This document shows positions 21,604-29,077 of a DNA stretch of 32,833 nucleotides, piece by piece (the stretch's first letter is position 1; each line of letters opens with the position of its first letter). Made by a program: the position numbers and the translations under genes. This DNA is from Candidatus Kaiserbacteria bacterium. GTDB taxonomy: Bacteria > Patescibacteriota > Minisyncoccia > Phycocordibacterales > UBA2100. The DNA lies in NCBI GenBank assembly GCA_016217935.1, contig JACRFJ010000020.1:1-32833 (forward strand). The letters run 5' to 3'. Under the pieces are notes generated by a model. That model was not told the DNA's origin, did not search any database, and was given only the letters and a program-made list of their open reading frames with translations.

Positions 21604-21611
21604 AGCTGCGA

Positions 21612-22166
21612 TTAGAATTTTCCGCGCCGCAGAGGTGGTACATAATTTGTAATGTACTCGATGACTTCATTCGGCGTATCGGCAAAATGTATGAGTTCCA
21701 CAAGAGGCACGTGCAGAAAGTCTTCCTCGTGCATGCGCTCAAGCTGCGTCTTCAGTCCCGCGTAAAAATCATTGGTATTCAGGGCAATAATTGCTTTGTT
21801 GTGCATTTCAAATACTTTTAGTTCGATTACTTCGGTTATTTCATCGAGCGTGCCTGTACCGCCGGGAAGCATGACAATCGCATCGGAACGCGCGAGGAGA
21901 GTCGCCTTTCGTGTATTGAGGTCCTTTTCAACGATCATTTCTGTTGCCTCTTTTCGAGCTCGTTCGCGCAAAAGTTCAAAAGAAACTCCGATGAGTTTGC
22001 CTCCATTTTCCTGCACCGCATCAGCGATTACTTTCATCATGCCGCGATTCGATCCTCCCCAGACGAGATTATGACCACCTTCGGCGATACGCTTGCCAAG
22101 CTCACGCACAGGTTCCATGTACTTTTCCGATACCTCTTTTGAAGAGCAACAGACACAGATGTTCAT
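21612..22166 (-). CDS. LOG-family nucleotide phosphoribohydrolase (TIGR00730 type)
   Basis: A 184-residue product. The family signature P-G-G-T-G-T-L-D-E-I-T-E is intact near residues 101-112. G-G-S-N-R-G-M-M (37-44) and the preceding V-W-G fit the nucleotide pocket. The family typically cleaves nucleoside 5'-monophosphates to base and ribose 5-phosphate. In a CPR cell it may serve nucleotide salvage or detoxification rather than hormone synthesis (inference). It follows map with a 1-nt gap, the last gene of the ribosomal/secY/adk/map block. Confidence 0.88.
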   Translation of the reverse strand: MNICVCCSSKEVSEKYMEPVRELGKRIAEGGHNLVWGGSNRGMMKVIADAVQENGGKLIGVSFELLRERARKEATEMIVEKDLNTRKATLLARSDAIVMLPGGTGTLDEITEVIELKVFEMHNKAIIALNTNDFYAGLKTQLERMHEEDFLHVPLVELIHFADTPNEVIEYITNYVPPLRRGKF

Positions 22167-22167
22167 A

Positions 22168-22938
22168 CTATTCTTTTGTGAGAATTTCAGGGCCGTCAGC
22201 GAGAATAATCACGGTGTGTTCCGCATGTGCAGTGCGTGAGCCGTCTTTGGTGCGGTATGAATAGCCATCACTATCGACGAAGAGTTCGCCCGAGCCGAGC
22301 GCAAACATCGGCTCGATTGCAATTACGAGGCCTTCGACGAGTTTCTCGCCTGATCCTGGAGCGCCGAAATTGGCGACATGCGGTTCTTCGTGGACCTTCA
22401 GTCCCACACCATGTCCCGAAAGATTCTTGGGGTATCCAAATGCATTTTTCTTGGCGAATCGCTCCACCGCATGGCCAATATCTCCCGTCGTATTTCCGAC
22501 TTTCGCCTCACCAATGCCAAGGAGTAGCGCCTCGTGCGCACCACGCACAAGGCGGAGGTCTTCTGGGTCGTGCTTTGTACCGGCGATCACAGTCGTCGCG
22601 TGATCGGTATAGAGTCCTTTGTGTTTGATTCCAAAATCGAGGCATACCACATCACCATCTCGTATCGTCATTTTGTTCTCGCTTGCAGGAGAGTGCACGA
22701 TCACATCGTTTATGGAGACGCACAGAGCGGATGGATATGGTTGCTGGTCTTTGCGATCTCTATGACCGAGAAATGCCGGCTCATCGCCATCTTTCTCAAC
22801 CATTGTTCGAGCAATTTTTTCGAGCTTGGCTGATGTAATGCCCGGTGCGACCTTCTCCGCAAGCATATGCACATGCCGTGCGAGCCTGCGTCCGCCTTCA
22901 CGCAGTATCTCAATATCCTCTTTTGTCTTGGCTATCAT
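22168..22938 (-). CDS. map: Methionine aminopeptidase, type I
   Basis: A 256-residue product removing the initiator Met. Metal ligands are visible: Asp in C-L-D-F-G and in Y-T-D-H-A, His in S-G-H-G-V-G, Glu in A-I-E-P-M-F and the C-terminal A-H-A-E-H-T. A-L-C-V-S-I-N-D-V-I-V-H is the substrate-binding loop. Its ATG overlaps the adk stop (ATGA), so translation is coupled. The location after adk is the ancestral spc-operon order. Confidence 0.95.
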   Translation of the reverse strand: MIAKTKEDIEILREGGRRLARHVHMLAEKVAPGITSAKLEKIARTMVEKDGDEPAFLGHRDRKDQQPYPSALCVSINDVIVHSPASENKMTIRDGDVVCLDFGIKHKGLYTDHATTVIAGTKHDPEDLRLVRGAHEALLLGIGEAKVGNTTGDIGHAVERFAKKNAFGYPKNLSGHGVGLKVHEEPHVANFGAPGSGEKLVEGLVIAIEPMFALGSGELFVDSDGYSYRTKDGSRTAHAEHTVIILADGPEILTKE

Positions 22939-23528
22939 TGCGCCAAGCCTAGCACAGACAAAATATTCTTGTGAATTGTCTCGACATCGGGCTCACCATC
23001 GATTTCGATGACCTGGCGACCACGACTCTTCAAGAGTTCGAGCTGCGGGAGAACGTCGGTTTTGGTCCATGCGAGTCGTTTCCGTATCGCCTCTTCGGTA
23101 TCGTCGTTCCGACCGCGCGCGAGAAGCCTTTTTACTGCAGTATCGTCGTTGATAACGAGATTCACGATCTTGAACTCTCGATCGCGGCCGTAAAATTTCA
23201 TCATGTCGTCGTAGGCTGCAGTCTGCTCGGGCCCGCGCGCGAGGCCATCGGCAACGATGTGCTCCTCGCCTGAGAAATTATCGACAAGCTTCTTGGTTTG
23301 TAAGAAAATGGCCATAAAATCCGGCATGCGGCGACCCTCGTCGATCACCGCGCCGGTGAGTTTGCCACTGTGCGAGCCGCTGTCCCGCAAATTGCGGAGC
23401 TCCTGTCCCATGTCGATGTGCAGGACAGAGCGATCGGATTTTGTCTTCAAGAATTCGATCAGCATTTTGACCTGCGTGCCTTTGCCTGCGCCTTGGGAGC
23501 CAAAAAAGAGTACGGTAATCGGATTCAT
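22935..23528 (-). CDS. adk: Adenylate kinase
   Basis: A 197-residue product. The P-loop G-S-Q-G-A-G-K-G-T-Q (10-19) is canonical. D-G-L-A-R-G-P-E-Q replaces the usual D-G-F-P-R-x-x-x-Q AMP-binding motif, with Phe-Pro changed to Leu-Ala. R-G-R-N-D-D-T-E-E-A-I-R-K-R-L is the lid/core arginine region; the zinc-type lid is absent (short form). It keeps AMP, ADP and ATP in balance. It follows gmk after 3 nt and overlaps map by four bases. Confidence 0.93.
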   Translation of the reverse strand: MNPITVLFFGSQGAGKGTQVKMLIEFLKTKSDRSVLHIDMGQELRNLRDSGSHSGKLTGAVIDEGRRMPDFMAIFLQTKKLVDNFSGEEHIVADGLARGPEQTAAYDDMMKFYGRDREFKIVNLVINDDTAVKRLLARGRNDDTEEAIRKRLAWTKTDVLPQLELLKSRGRQVIEIDGEPDVETIHKNILSVLGLAQ

Positions 23529-23531
23529 GAC

Positions 23532-24107
23532 TCAAAGATTGTATCCTTCTTTACGAAGAATTTCTATCACTTTCTCGATGGTCTCCGCGAGTGCACCATC
23601 GGCATTGACCACGCGATAATCGTACTGCGGGGCATGCACACGCAGTTCGTTTTCCGTAATTCTCATACGCGTGTCGAATTCTCTTTCTGTCCATTCCGGA
23701 TTGCGAGCACGCAGGCGGGAACGAAACTGCTCAACCGATTCGGGCATGATGAAAATCGTGGTCGCGCCATAACGCTCTTTGAGGAACTGCGCGCCCTCGA
23801 TGTCGACTTGGGCGAATACGATATGGCCATCTTTCATTCGTTGTTCAACATCCGGGATGTATGTGCCATAGTAGGTGCCAAGACTCGGAACAAAACGGTG
23901 TTCGGGAATGTTTCCGGCTGCGAGCTCCTCGTCGAAACGCTCTTGCGAAAAAAAATGGTAGTCGATCCCATCAGCTTCCCCGGGGCGCATGAGGCGCGTC
24001 GTCGCGGTCACCAATCGCTCGCAGTGGGGGAATCGCGCGATGATTCCATTGATGATCGCATTTTTGCCGCTCCCGCTTGGCCCTGCGATGACAACCACTT
24101 GTTTCAT
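23532..24107 (-). CDS. gmk: Guanylate kinase, with Asn in the P-loop
   Basis: A 191-residue product. The P-loop is G-P-S-G-S-G-K-N, where the Ser/Thr after the invariant Lys15 is Asn16. T-A-T-T-R-x-x-R-P-G-E and D-Y-H-F-F-S are the GMP-binding motifs; D-I-E-G-A-Q and the Arg-rich R-S-R-L-R-A-R-N lid follow. It phosphorylates GMP to GDP. An extended -10 (TG-C-TAGTCT) lies exactly six bases before the ATG, suggesting gmk starts its own transcript after secY. The gene pairs with adk, so two nucleotide monophosphate kinases are co-expressed. Confidence 0.92.
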   Translation of the reverse strand: MKQVVVIAGPSGSGKNAIINGIIARFPHCERLVTATTRLMRPGEADGIDYHFFSQERFDEELAAGNIPEHRFVPSLGTYYGTYIPDVEQRMKDGHIVFAQVDIEGAQFLKERYGATTIFIMPESVEQFRSRLRARNPEWTEREFDTRMRITENELRVHAPQYDYRVVNADGALAETIEKVIEILRKEGYNL

Positions 24108-24113
24108 GTACGG

Positions 24114-24122
24114 AGACTAGCA
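24114..24122 (-). promoter_or_regulatory. Extended -10 promoter six bases before the gmk ATG
   Basis: The minus strand reads TG-C-TAGTCT-CCGTAC-ATG. The hexamer itself is a poor match, but the TG and the spacing fit the pattern seen elsewhere. Confidence 0.4.
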
Positions 24123-24150
24123 CATCCGCCGCAATAAAAAACGGTCGATT

Positions 24151-25425
24151 CTAGTATTCCCTAATCGACGTTTGCGCGTCAATCTTCTTGACCAGATCAA
24201 GTACAACAGAGACGACGATGAGGAGCGCAGTACCTCCGATTGTAATCGCGGTGATACCCGTCACGCCCTGGAGGGCGATTGGAAGCACCGCCAGAAGACC
24301 GAGAAAGAGTGCGCCGACGAGTGTAATGCGTGTGATGATGTTACCGAGGTAGTCCGCGGTCGTTTGCCCTGGGCGAACTCCGGGAATAAATGCCCCATTT
24401 TTCTGCAAATTCTTGGCAACCTGGTGGGGCTCGAAGGTGATCGCAGTGTAGAAGTATGTGAATACGAAAACCAAGAGGAAGTAGAGCGAACCATACACCC
24501 ATTGATTGGCGAGGAAGGAGACGACAGCCTGTGCGCCGACCGCAAGCCAGGTAATCGATACCTTCGAGAGGAACGTCGCGATCATCTGCGGGAAGAGGAG
24601 GAACGAGAGCGCAAAGATAATTGGGATTACTCCTGCTTGATTCACGCGAAGCGGCAGGTACGTAGAAATACCACCGAGAACTTTCATCCCGCGTACACGG
24701 CGCGCGTAGGTCACCGGGATGGGACGTTCGGCTTCAGTGATGTAGACAACACCCGCAGTAATCACGATCGCCGCAATCGCAAACCCCAGGTATGCGGGTA
24801 CCTGTGCGATGTCGAAGCTGAAGATGGTGCGTGCAATGTCCGACGGGATACGAGCGACGATGCCCGCAAAGATGATGAGTGAAACGCCGTTGCCAACACC
24901 GAATTCAGAGATGAGTTCGCCGATCCACATCACGAGCATCGAGCCCGCCGCGATGACGAAGATGTTGGTGAAGAACGCGAGTGTGGAGAGCTGCGGGACG
25001 ACGCCATTTTGCTGCAAGAGGAGCAGGAATCCAAACGCCTGCACGAACGAAAGTGGAATCGTGAGGTAGCGAGAATACTGCATGAAACGCTGGCGTCCCG
25101 CATCACCTTCTTCCTGATACATCTGCTTCAGCGTCGGGATAAGAATTGTCATCAGCTGCATCACGATCGATGCGGTGATGTAGGGCGAGACCCCGAGCAT
25201 TACGATGGAGAAGTTCGAGAATCCGCCTCCGGAAAAGAGGTTCAGCAGCCCAAAGAATTGGCTTTGATTCACGAACGCTGCGAGCTCGGCCGCATTGATG
25301 CCGGGAATCGGGATCGCAGCGAGGAGGCGAAAGACGACGAGTGCACCGAGTACAAAAAGAATGCGCGTGCGCAACGTCTCGTCCTCAAAGACGAGTCGAA
25401 TTTTGCGTATGAATGTTTCAAACAT
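24151..25425 (-). CDS. secY: Protein translocase subunit SecY
   Basis: A 424-residue, ten-span membrane protein forming the Sec channel. TM1 with the plug entrance R-L-L-A-A-I-P-I-P-G-I-N is near 33-45. The repeated pattern of hydrophobic spans, the cytoplasmic loop P-I-T-Y-A-R-R-V-R-G (C4) and A-F-I-P-G-V-R-P-G-Q-T-T (C5) are family hallmarks. It follows rplO with a 3-nt gap, the conserved order at the end of the spc operon. Confidence 0.97.
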   Translation of the reverse strand: MFETFIRKIRLVFEDETLRTRILFVLGALVVFRLLAAIPIPGINAAELAAFVNQSQFFGLLNLFSGGGFSNFSIVMLGVSPYITASIVMQLMTILIPTLKQMYQEEGDAGRQRFMQYSRYLTIPLSFVQAFGFLLLLQQNGVVPQLSTLAFFTNIFVIAAGSMLVMWIGELISEFGVGNGVSLIIFAGIVARIPSDIARTIFSFDIAQVPAYLGFAIAAIVITAGVVYITEAERPIPVTYARRVRGMKVLGGISTYLPLRVNQAGVIPIIFALSFLLFPQMIATFLSKVSITWLAVGAQAVVSFLANQWVYGSLYFLLVFVFTYFYTAITFEPHQVAKNLQKNGAFIPGVRPGQTTADYLGNIITRITLVGALFLGLLAVLPIALQGVTGITAITIGGTALLIVVSVVLDLVKKIDAQTSIREY

Positions 25426-25428
25426 ACG

Positions 25429-25869
25429 TTAGCTAAGCGTGCCTCCCGCTTTCTCGATTGCTGCACGTGCAGTCGCAGTCGCTGGGATCCCCTTGACCGT
25501 AAACTTCTTCGTCACATTTCCCCCGACGAGTTTCACTTTTTGATTTCGTCTTCCGGTAATGCCTGCCGCAACGAGTGATTTAAACGTGATCTCTGCACCA
25601 TTTTCCATACGTGCATCAACGCGACTCACCGAAACTGCGAGCGGAGCGATTCCGGCTACGACCGTACGTCCACGATTCTTGCCGTAGCCGCGGCGCTTCG
25701 GAAGCTTCTTGATGATATCGCGAAACGCAGGGCGAATTTTGTGACCCGCGCGCGCTGTCTGCCCCTTGCCGCCTCGGCCCGACTGTTTGCCGCGGGAAGA
25801 GCCCTGCCCGCGGCCAATGCGGCGGTATGCGCGTTTACCCGTTCGTTTGAGTTGTCCAAGGTGGGCCAT
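25429..25869 (-). CDS. rplO: 50S ribosomal protein L15 (uL15)
   Basis: A 146-residue product. The start at 25869 (M-A-H-L-G-Q-L-K) is chosen over 25887 because the longer frame would overlap rpsE and lacks conservation. The Gly/Arg-rich N-terminus (R-R-I-G-R-G-Q-G-S-S-R-G-K-Q-S-G-R-G-G-K-G) is the rRNA-threading tail of L15. It follows rpsE after 1 nt; rpmD, normally between them, is absent. Confidence 0.95.
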   Translation of the reverse strand: MAHLGQLKRTGKRAYRRIGRGQGSSRGKQSGRGGKGQTARAGHKIRPAFRDIIKKLPKRRGYGKNRGRTVVAGIAPLAVSVSRVDARMENGAEITFKSLVAAGITGRRNQKVKLVGGNVTKKFTVKGIPATATARAAIEKAGGTLS

Positions 25870-25870
25870 A

Positions 25871-26488
25871 TTATTTTTTGAGTGCAATACGCTTCAGTGC
25901 CTCCATTGCTGCGCGCGCGTTGTTGATCGGATTCTTGCTGCGAGAAAGAAGCTTCGCGGTCACATCGGAGACTCCTGCGAGCTCAAGTACTGTGCGGACG
26001 GAAGAACCTGCTACGAGTCCGCGGCCAGCAGAAGGTCGGATTTCGACGACCGAAGCGCAGTATTTGGCGCCGACGTTGTGTGGGATGCTGCGAGTTTTGG
26101 TGAGATTGATAGAAATCATTGCGCGTTTTGCAGCGCGTGTGGCTTTCTCGATCGCAAGCTGCGTATCTGCCGCCTTGCCGATGCCCACACCAACGCGACC
26201 CTTTTTATCACCGAGGACGAGCGCCGCAGAGAAATTGAAGCGACGGCCTCCTGCCATAACACGCGCAACGCGGCGAATGCCGATCATTTTCTGTGCAAAT
26301 TCGCTCCGAACACGATCGTCTCGCGGGCCGCCTCGACGTGGGCCGCGACCACGGCGATCCCCTCCACGCCCTCGATCACTCTGCGTGCGCGGCGAACGAT
26401 CGGACTTTTCTTCCACGACAGGCGGCGCCGCCGCATTGACTGCGCCCCCCGTCACCGCTTCTTCGTTCACAATTGTTTCTTCAGCCAT
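25871..26488 (-). CDS. rpsE: 30S ribosomal protein S5 (uS5)
   Basis: A 205-residue product. The first ~60 residues are a disordered, Arg/Gly/Asp-rich extension (D-R-G-R-G-G-D-R-R-G-R-G-P-R-R). The S5 domain begins with F-A-Q-K-M-I-G-I-R-R-V-A-R-V-M-A-G-G-R-R-F-N-F-S-A. G-R-V-G-V-G-I-G-K-A and S-V-R-T-V-L-E-L-A-G are conserved. S5 helps decoding accuracy and mRNA unwinding at the entry channel. No Shine-Dalgarno is present 8 nt after rplR. Confidence 0.96.
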   Translation of the reverse strand: MAEETIVNEEAVTGGAVNAAAPPVVEEKSDRSPRTQSDRGRGGDRRGRGPRRGGPRDDRVRSEFAQKMIGIRRVARVMAGGRRFNFSAALVLGDKKGRVGVGIGKAADTQLAIEKATRAAKRAMISINLTKTRSIPHNVGAKYCASVVEIRPSAGRGLVAGSSVRTVLELAGVSDVTAKLLSRSKNPINNARAAMEALKRIALKK

Positions 26489-26496
26489 AATATGAT

Positions 26497-26841
26497 TTAA
26501 AATTCTAATCCTGCCGCGCGTGCCGCATCCGCAAACGCCTTGATAGTACCCGCATAGAGAAATCCTCCGCGATCAAAGACCACCTTCTTGATCCCTTTTT
26601 CTACTGCACGTTTGGCAATCGACTGAGCCGCCAACTCTGCGCGCGCTCGCGGCGTCTTTCCCTTCTCATCCGACGATGAGACTGCGGTGATCGTGACACT
26701 CCTCTCGTCATCGATGAGCTGCGCGACGACGCGCGTGTTCGATTTGAAGATCGAGAGTCGCGGGCGCGTCGCAGTACCCACGACGCGTGCACGAACACGA
26801 CTGTGACGACGCTGTCTTCGATTGTATTTTGTAAGTTCCAT
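26497..26841 (-). CDS. rplR: 50S ribosomal protein L18 (uL18)
   Basis: A 114-residue 5S-rRNA-binding protein. [23 protein letters not shown] and the C-terminal [12 protein letters not shown][10 protein letters not shown] are diagnostic. It lies 26 nt after rplF in the spc order. Confidence 0.96.
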   Translation of the reverse strand: MELTKYNRRQRRHSRVRARVVGTATRPRLSIFKSNTRVVAQLIDDERSVTITAVSSSDEKGKTPRARAELAAQSIAKRAVEKGIKKVVFDRGGFLYAGTIKAFADAARAAGLEF

Positions 26842-26867
26842 ACATTACGTGTGATGAGCCTGTTGAA

Positions 26868-27404
26868 TTAGCCAGCGACTTTCTTACCCTGCTTCTCGCG
26901 TACACGCTCACCTTCGTAGCGAATGCCCTTGCCCTTGTACGGCTCTGGCTTCTTGACCGCGCGCACCGATGCTGCAAATTCTCCGACCTGCTCTTTGTTG
27001 GCACCGGAGATCGTGACGATATTTTTATCAACCGCGACCACGACACCTTCGGGAATACTGACCATAACCGGATGCGAGAATCCGACCGAGAGCTTGAGCT
27101 GCTTGCCCGCGAGCTCGACTCGGTAACCGATGCCTTCTACCTGCAGACGCTTCATAAATGGAGTGTTGACACCTGCGAGCATATTGCGTACATGCGCCGC
27201 GTAAGTACCCCAGAGGGCGCGCGCAAGGCGGGTTTTGTTGGCTGGATGTACTTCCACCTTGCCGTCTGTGACAGCAATCGTGATCGCAGGATGGAGCGCG
27301 CGCTTGAGTGTGCCGCCTTTCCCTTTGACAGTGATTTCATTCGAAGCGACCGAGACGTCGGTGCCTATGGGGATCAGTATTTCTTTTTTTCCTACTCGTG
27401 ACAT
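26868..27404 (-). CDS. rplF: 50S ribosomal protein L6 (uL6)
   Basis: A 178-residue product with two L6 repeats. S-R-V-G-K-K-E-I-L-I-P and V-K-G-K-G-G-T-L begin the first; the second contains the signature P-E-P-Y-K-G-K-G-I-R-Y. The leader is the 40-nt ACTAC-rich spacer after rpsH, with no Shine-Dalgarno. Confidence 0.97.
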   Translation of the reverse strand: MSRVGKKEILIPIGTDVSVASNEITVKGKGGTLKRALHPAITIAVTDGKVEVHPANKTRLARALWGTYAAHVRNMLAGVNTPFMKRLQVEGIGYRVELAGKQLKLSVGFSHPVMVSIPEGVVVAVDKNIVTISGANKEQVGEFAASVRAVKKPEPYKGKGIRYEGERVREKQGKKVAG

Positions 27405-27444
27405 AAAAATTAGTGTGTCGTACGTAGAACGTAGTTCGTAGTGA

Positions 27445-27840
27445 TTACCATATCTCGAAAAGGGCTTCCCCGCCGACTTTTTCTTTGCGTGCTTCTTTGT
27501 CTGTCATGATGCCGCGCGGAGTTGAGAGAATGAGGCATCCGTGTCCGTAGCGAACGGGCCGGATTTCAATCACGCTTTTATACATCCGACGACCGGGCTT
27601 CGAGACACGCTTCACACCTTGAATCACTGGTGTGCCTTCAGTGCTGTATTTGAGCATGATGTCGAGCGTCTTTTTCACCTTCTTGCCTTTCTTTTCAACT
27701 GCCTGCACATAGCCCGCATCTTTCAATTTTTCTGCAATCGCCATTTTAAAATTTGAAAATGGAATAGACACATTCGCGTGCTTGACCGCACCTGCATTGG
27801 TGAGGCGAACGATGAGGTCTGAGACAGGATCGGAAACCAT
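27445..27840 (-). CDS. rpsH: 30S ribosomal protein S8 (uS8)
   Basis: A 131-residue product starting [16 protein letters not shown]. The start at 27840 fits the family; longer in-frame starts run into rps[11 protein letters not shown] and [13 protein letters not shown] are the family signature. S8 binds 16S rRNA and in E. coli represses the spc operon through L5 mRNA. Confidence 0.97.
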   Translation of the reverse strand: MVSDPVSDLIVRLTNAGAVKHANVSIPFSNFKMAIAEKLKDAGYVQAVEKKGKKVKKTLDIMLKYSTEGTPVIQGVKRVSKPGRRMYKSVIEIRPVRYGHGCLILSTPRGIMTDKEARKEKVGGEALFEIW

Positions 27841-27874
27841 AGTCAGTAGTTTAGTAGAAAGTAGTGAGTAGTAA

Positions 27875-28060
27875 TTACCAAGAGGACTTCTTAACTCCGG
27901 GAATGTTGCCCTCGAGCGCTTCTTCGCGGAAGCAAATGCGGCAGAGGTTGAAATCACGCATAAAACCGCGCGGACGTCCGCACTTGAAGCAACGGCGCAC
28001 CGTGCGCGAAGAAAACTTCGGCTTGCGGTTTGCCTTTACGATCATTGATTTTTTCGCCAT
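27875..28060 (-). CDS. rpsN: 30S ribosomal protein S14, zinc-binding short form (uS14)
   Basis: Sixty-one residues, with two C-x-x-C knuckles (C-F-K-C and C-R-I-C) spaced for one zinc, so the ancestral zinc-ribbon form. R-x-F-x-L-C-R-I-C-F-R is the family core. In the ancestral operon this gene directly follows rplE; here ~2 kb separates them. The region just upstream carries palindromic repeat units, so its promoter is uncertain. Confidence 0.97.
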   Translation of the reverse strand: MAKKSMIVKANRKPKFSSRTVRRCFKCGRPRGFMRDFNLCRICFREEALEGNIPGVKKSSW

Positions 28061-28072
28061 GTGATGGTGTTT

Positions 28073-28203
28073 ACCCTGAGCGCGTCGAGGGGCCTAAAAG
28101 GAGAAGCTGGGAGACCTGCACCCTACCTTTCGGCTTGGGTTAGAGCTCTTCCCTGCGTGACTCGTATTCTTCCGATATCTTTCCCCTTCGACAAGCTCAG
28201 GGT
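28073..28203. repeat. Inverted pair of TTCGACAAGCTCAGGGT-type repeat units upstream of rpsN
   Basis: ACCCTGAGCGCGTCGAGGGG (28073-28092) is a near reverse complement of CCCCTTCGACAAGCTCAGGG (28183-28202), about 90 nt apart. In between are short stems and no gene. The pair could fold the leader or 5' end of a transcript reaching rpsN. Confidence 0.65.
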
Positions 28204-28291
28204 CACGATCAGGCAAAAAATAGAGCCCCTGCGAGGCTCGCCAAATATACGCGATGGAAAGAGTGAAGTCAAACGTTGGCTTTCCATCACT
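28204..28291. other. Spacer with 9-bp hairpin after the methyltransferase
   Basis: GATGGAAAG (near 28252-28260) pairs with CTTTCCATC (near 28281-28289). This lies at the 3' end of the minus-strand methyltransferase and may be its terminator; there is no U-tract. No gene is seen. Confidence 0.4.
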
Positions 28292-28981
28292 CTATATCTT
28301 TTGTAGATACGCAGAGAATGTACGCCGCTTCCCTGCCCGACCACGGATGACGTGTTTGTGCGATTTGTAGATTTTATGGACTTCGAAATCTTTTGAGAAA
28401 AAATCGTGCACTGCGTCAGCGGTCCATACGTATTCATAGACACCGAGGATCGGATGGATGTATGCATTCTCTTCATCGGCCGGATGCTCACGAAGCAGTC
28501 GCTTCACATTCAAATCTTCGTCGGCTAGGTGTGATTTGAAAAAGAGCCACCCGCCGGGGCGCAGCACGCGGACTATTTCTCGCAGAAGAGAATCTCGTTC
28601 TGCTTTTTTGAGAAAGTGCGAGGTCATCATGTCGAGCACGAATGTCTGCGACTCGTCCGGGAGCGGGAGCGGCTGAGCGATCGAGCGCGCATCGTACTCA
28701 ATGGGCAAATCGCCGGATTCACGTCGTGCGTGCTCGATCGCGACGTCGGAAATATCGTAGCCGATCCCGTGCATACCGAAATTCTCGGCGAGAAAAATCA
28801 GATTGCGGCCGTTGCCGCATCCGAGATCAAGCACTTTTGCGTAGGGGTTGAGAAATTCGCGCTTGTAGTGGCGCTCCTGCCATCGCACGAATTTCTCGAG
28901 ATCTTCGGATTGCGTGGTCGAGAGTACGAGGTGCTCGCCTGTTTTGTATTCTCTATTCCAAAACTCCCTGTGCGTGTTCAT
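28292..28981 (-). CDS. Class I SAM-dependent methyltransferase inserted in the ribosomal operon
   Basis: A 229-residue product from the ATG at 28981; a TTG at 28987 is an unlikely alternative. Motif I is intact (V-L-D-L-G-C-G-N-G-R-N, 50-60), followed by G-I-G-Y-D-I-S, the motif-II-like T-F-V-L-D-M-M-T-S-H-F and R-V-L-R-P-G-G-W-L-F-F-K-S-H. The C-terminus (H-K-H-V-I-R-G-R-A-G-K-R-R-T-F-S-A) is basic and could contact RNA. The family does not give the substrate. Its location among ribosomal genes makes a ribosome or rRNA target conceivable, but this is only context. Confidence 0.85.
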   Translation of the reverse strand: MNTHREFWNREYKTGEHLVLSTTQSEDLEKFVRWQERHYKREFLNPYAKVLDLGCGNGRNLIFLAENFGMHGIGYDISDVAIEHARRESGDLPIEYDARSIAQPLPLPDESQTFVLDMMTSHFLKKAERDSLLREIVRVLRPGGWLFFKSHLADEDLNVKRLLREHPADEENAYIHPILGVYEYVWTADAVHDFFSKDFEVHKIYKSHKHVIRGRAGKRRTFSAYLQKI

Positions 28982-29035
28982 ATGCAACCGATGCTTCCAA
29001 ACAATACCTCAAACTCCCCATGTGTGTACATATTT

Positions 29036-29077
29036 CATATTCCAAATCAGTGGCGATAGCGTACAATTTGAAATATG
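29036..29077 (+). repeat. Left hairpin of the Cas2-like cassette, including its start codon
   Basis: CATATTCCAAAT (29036-29047) pairs with ATTTGAAATATG (29066-29077) at 11 of 12 positions. The last three bases are the ATG of the following gene. It contains the first copy of the 24-nt direct repeat (29037-29060). Confidence 0.75.
29062..29067 (+). promoter_or_regulatory. TACAAT -10 box seven bases before the ATG at 29075
   Basis: TACAAT ends at 29067. The box lies inside the hairpin loop and arm, predicting a leaderless or near-leaderless mRNA. Confidence 0.5.

Larger units (their letters stand above)
20879..21604 (+). mobile_element. Compact RAYT/IS200-like element: Y1 transposase between two hairpin repeats
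   Basis: One Y1 transposase gene is bounded by direct copies of a 25-nt hairpin. The left copy supplies the promoter -10 and the right copy overlaps the stop codon (TAA 21577-21579). The two stems differ at two positions but both still pair through G-T wobbles. This matches IS200/IS605-type and REP-associated elements, which use subterminal hairpins on single-stranded DNA. It lies between purD and the LOG gene. Confidence 0.75.
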
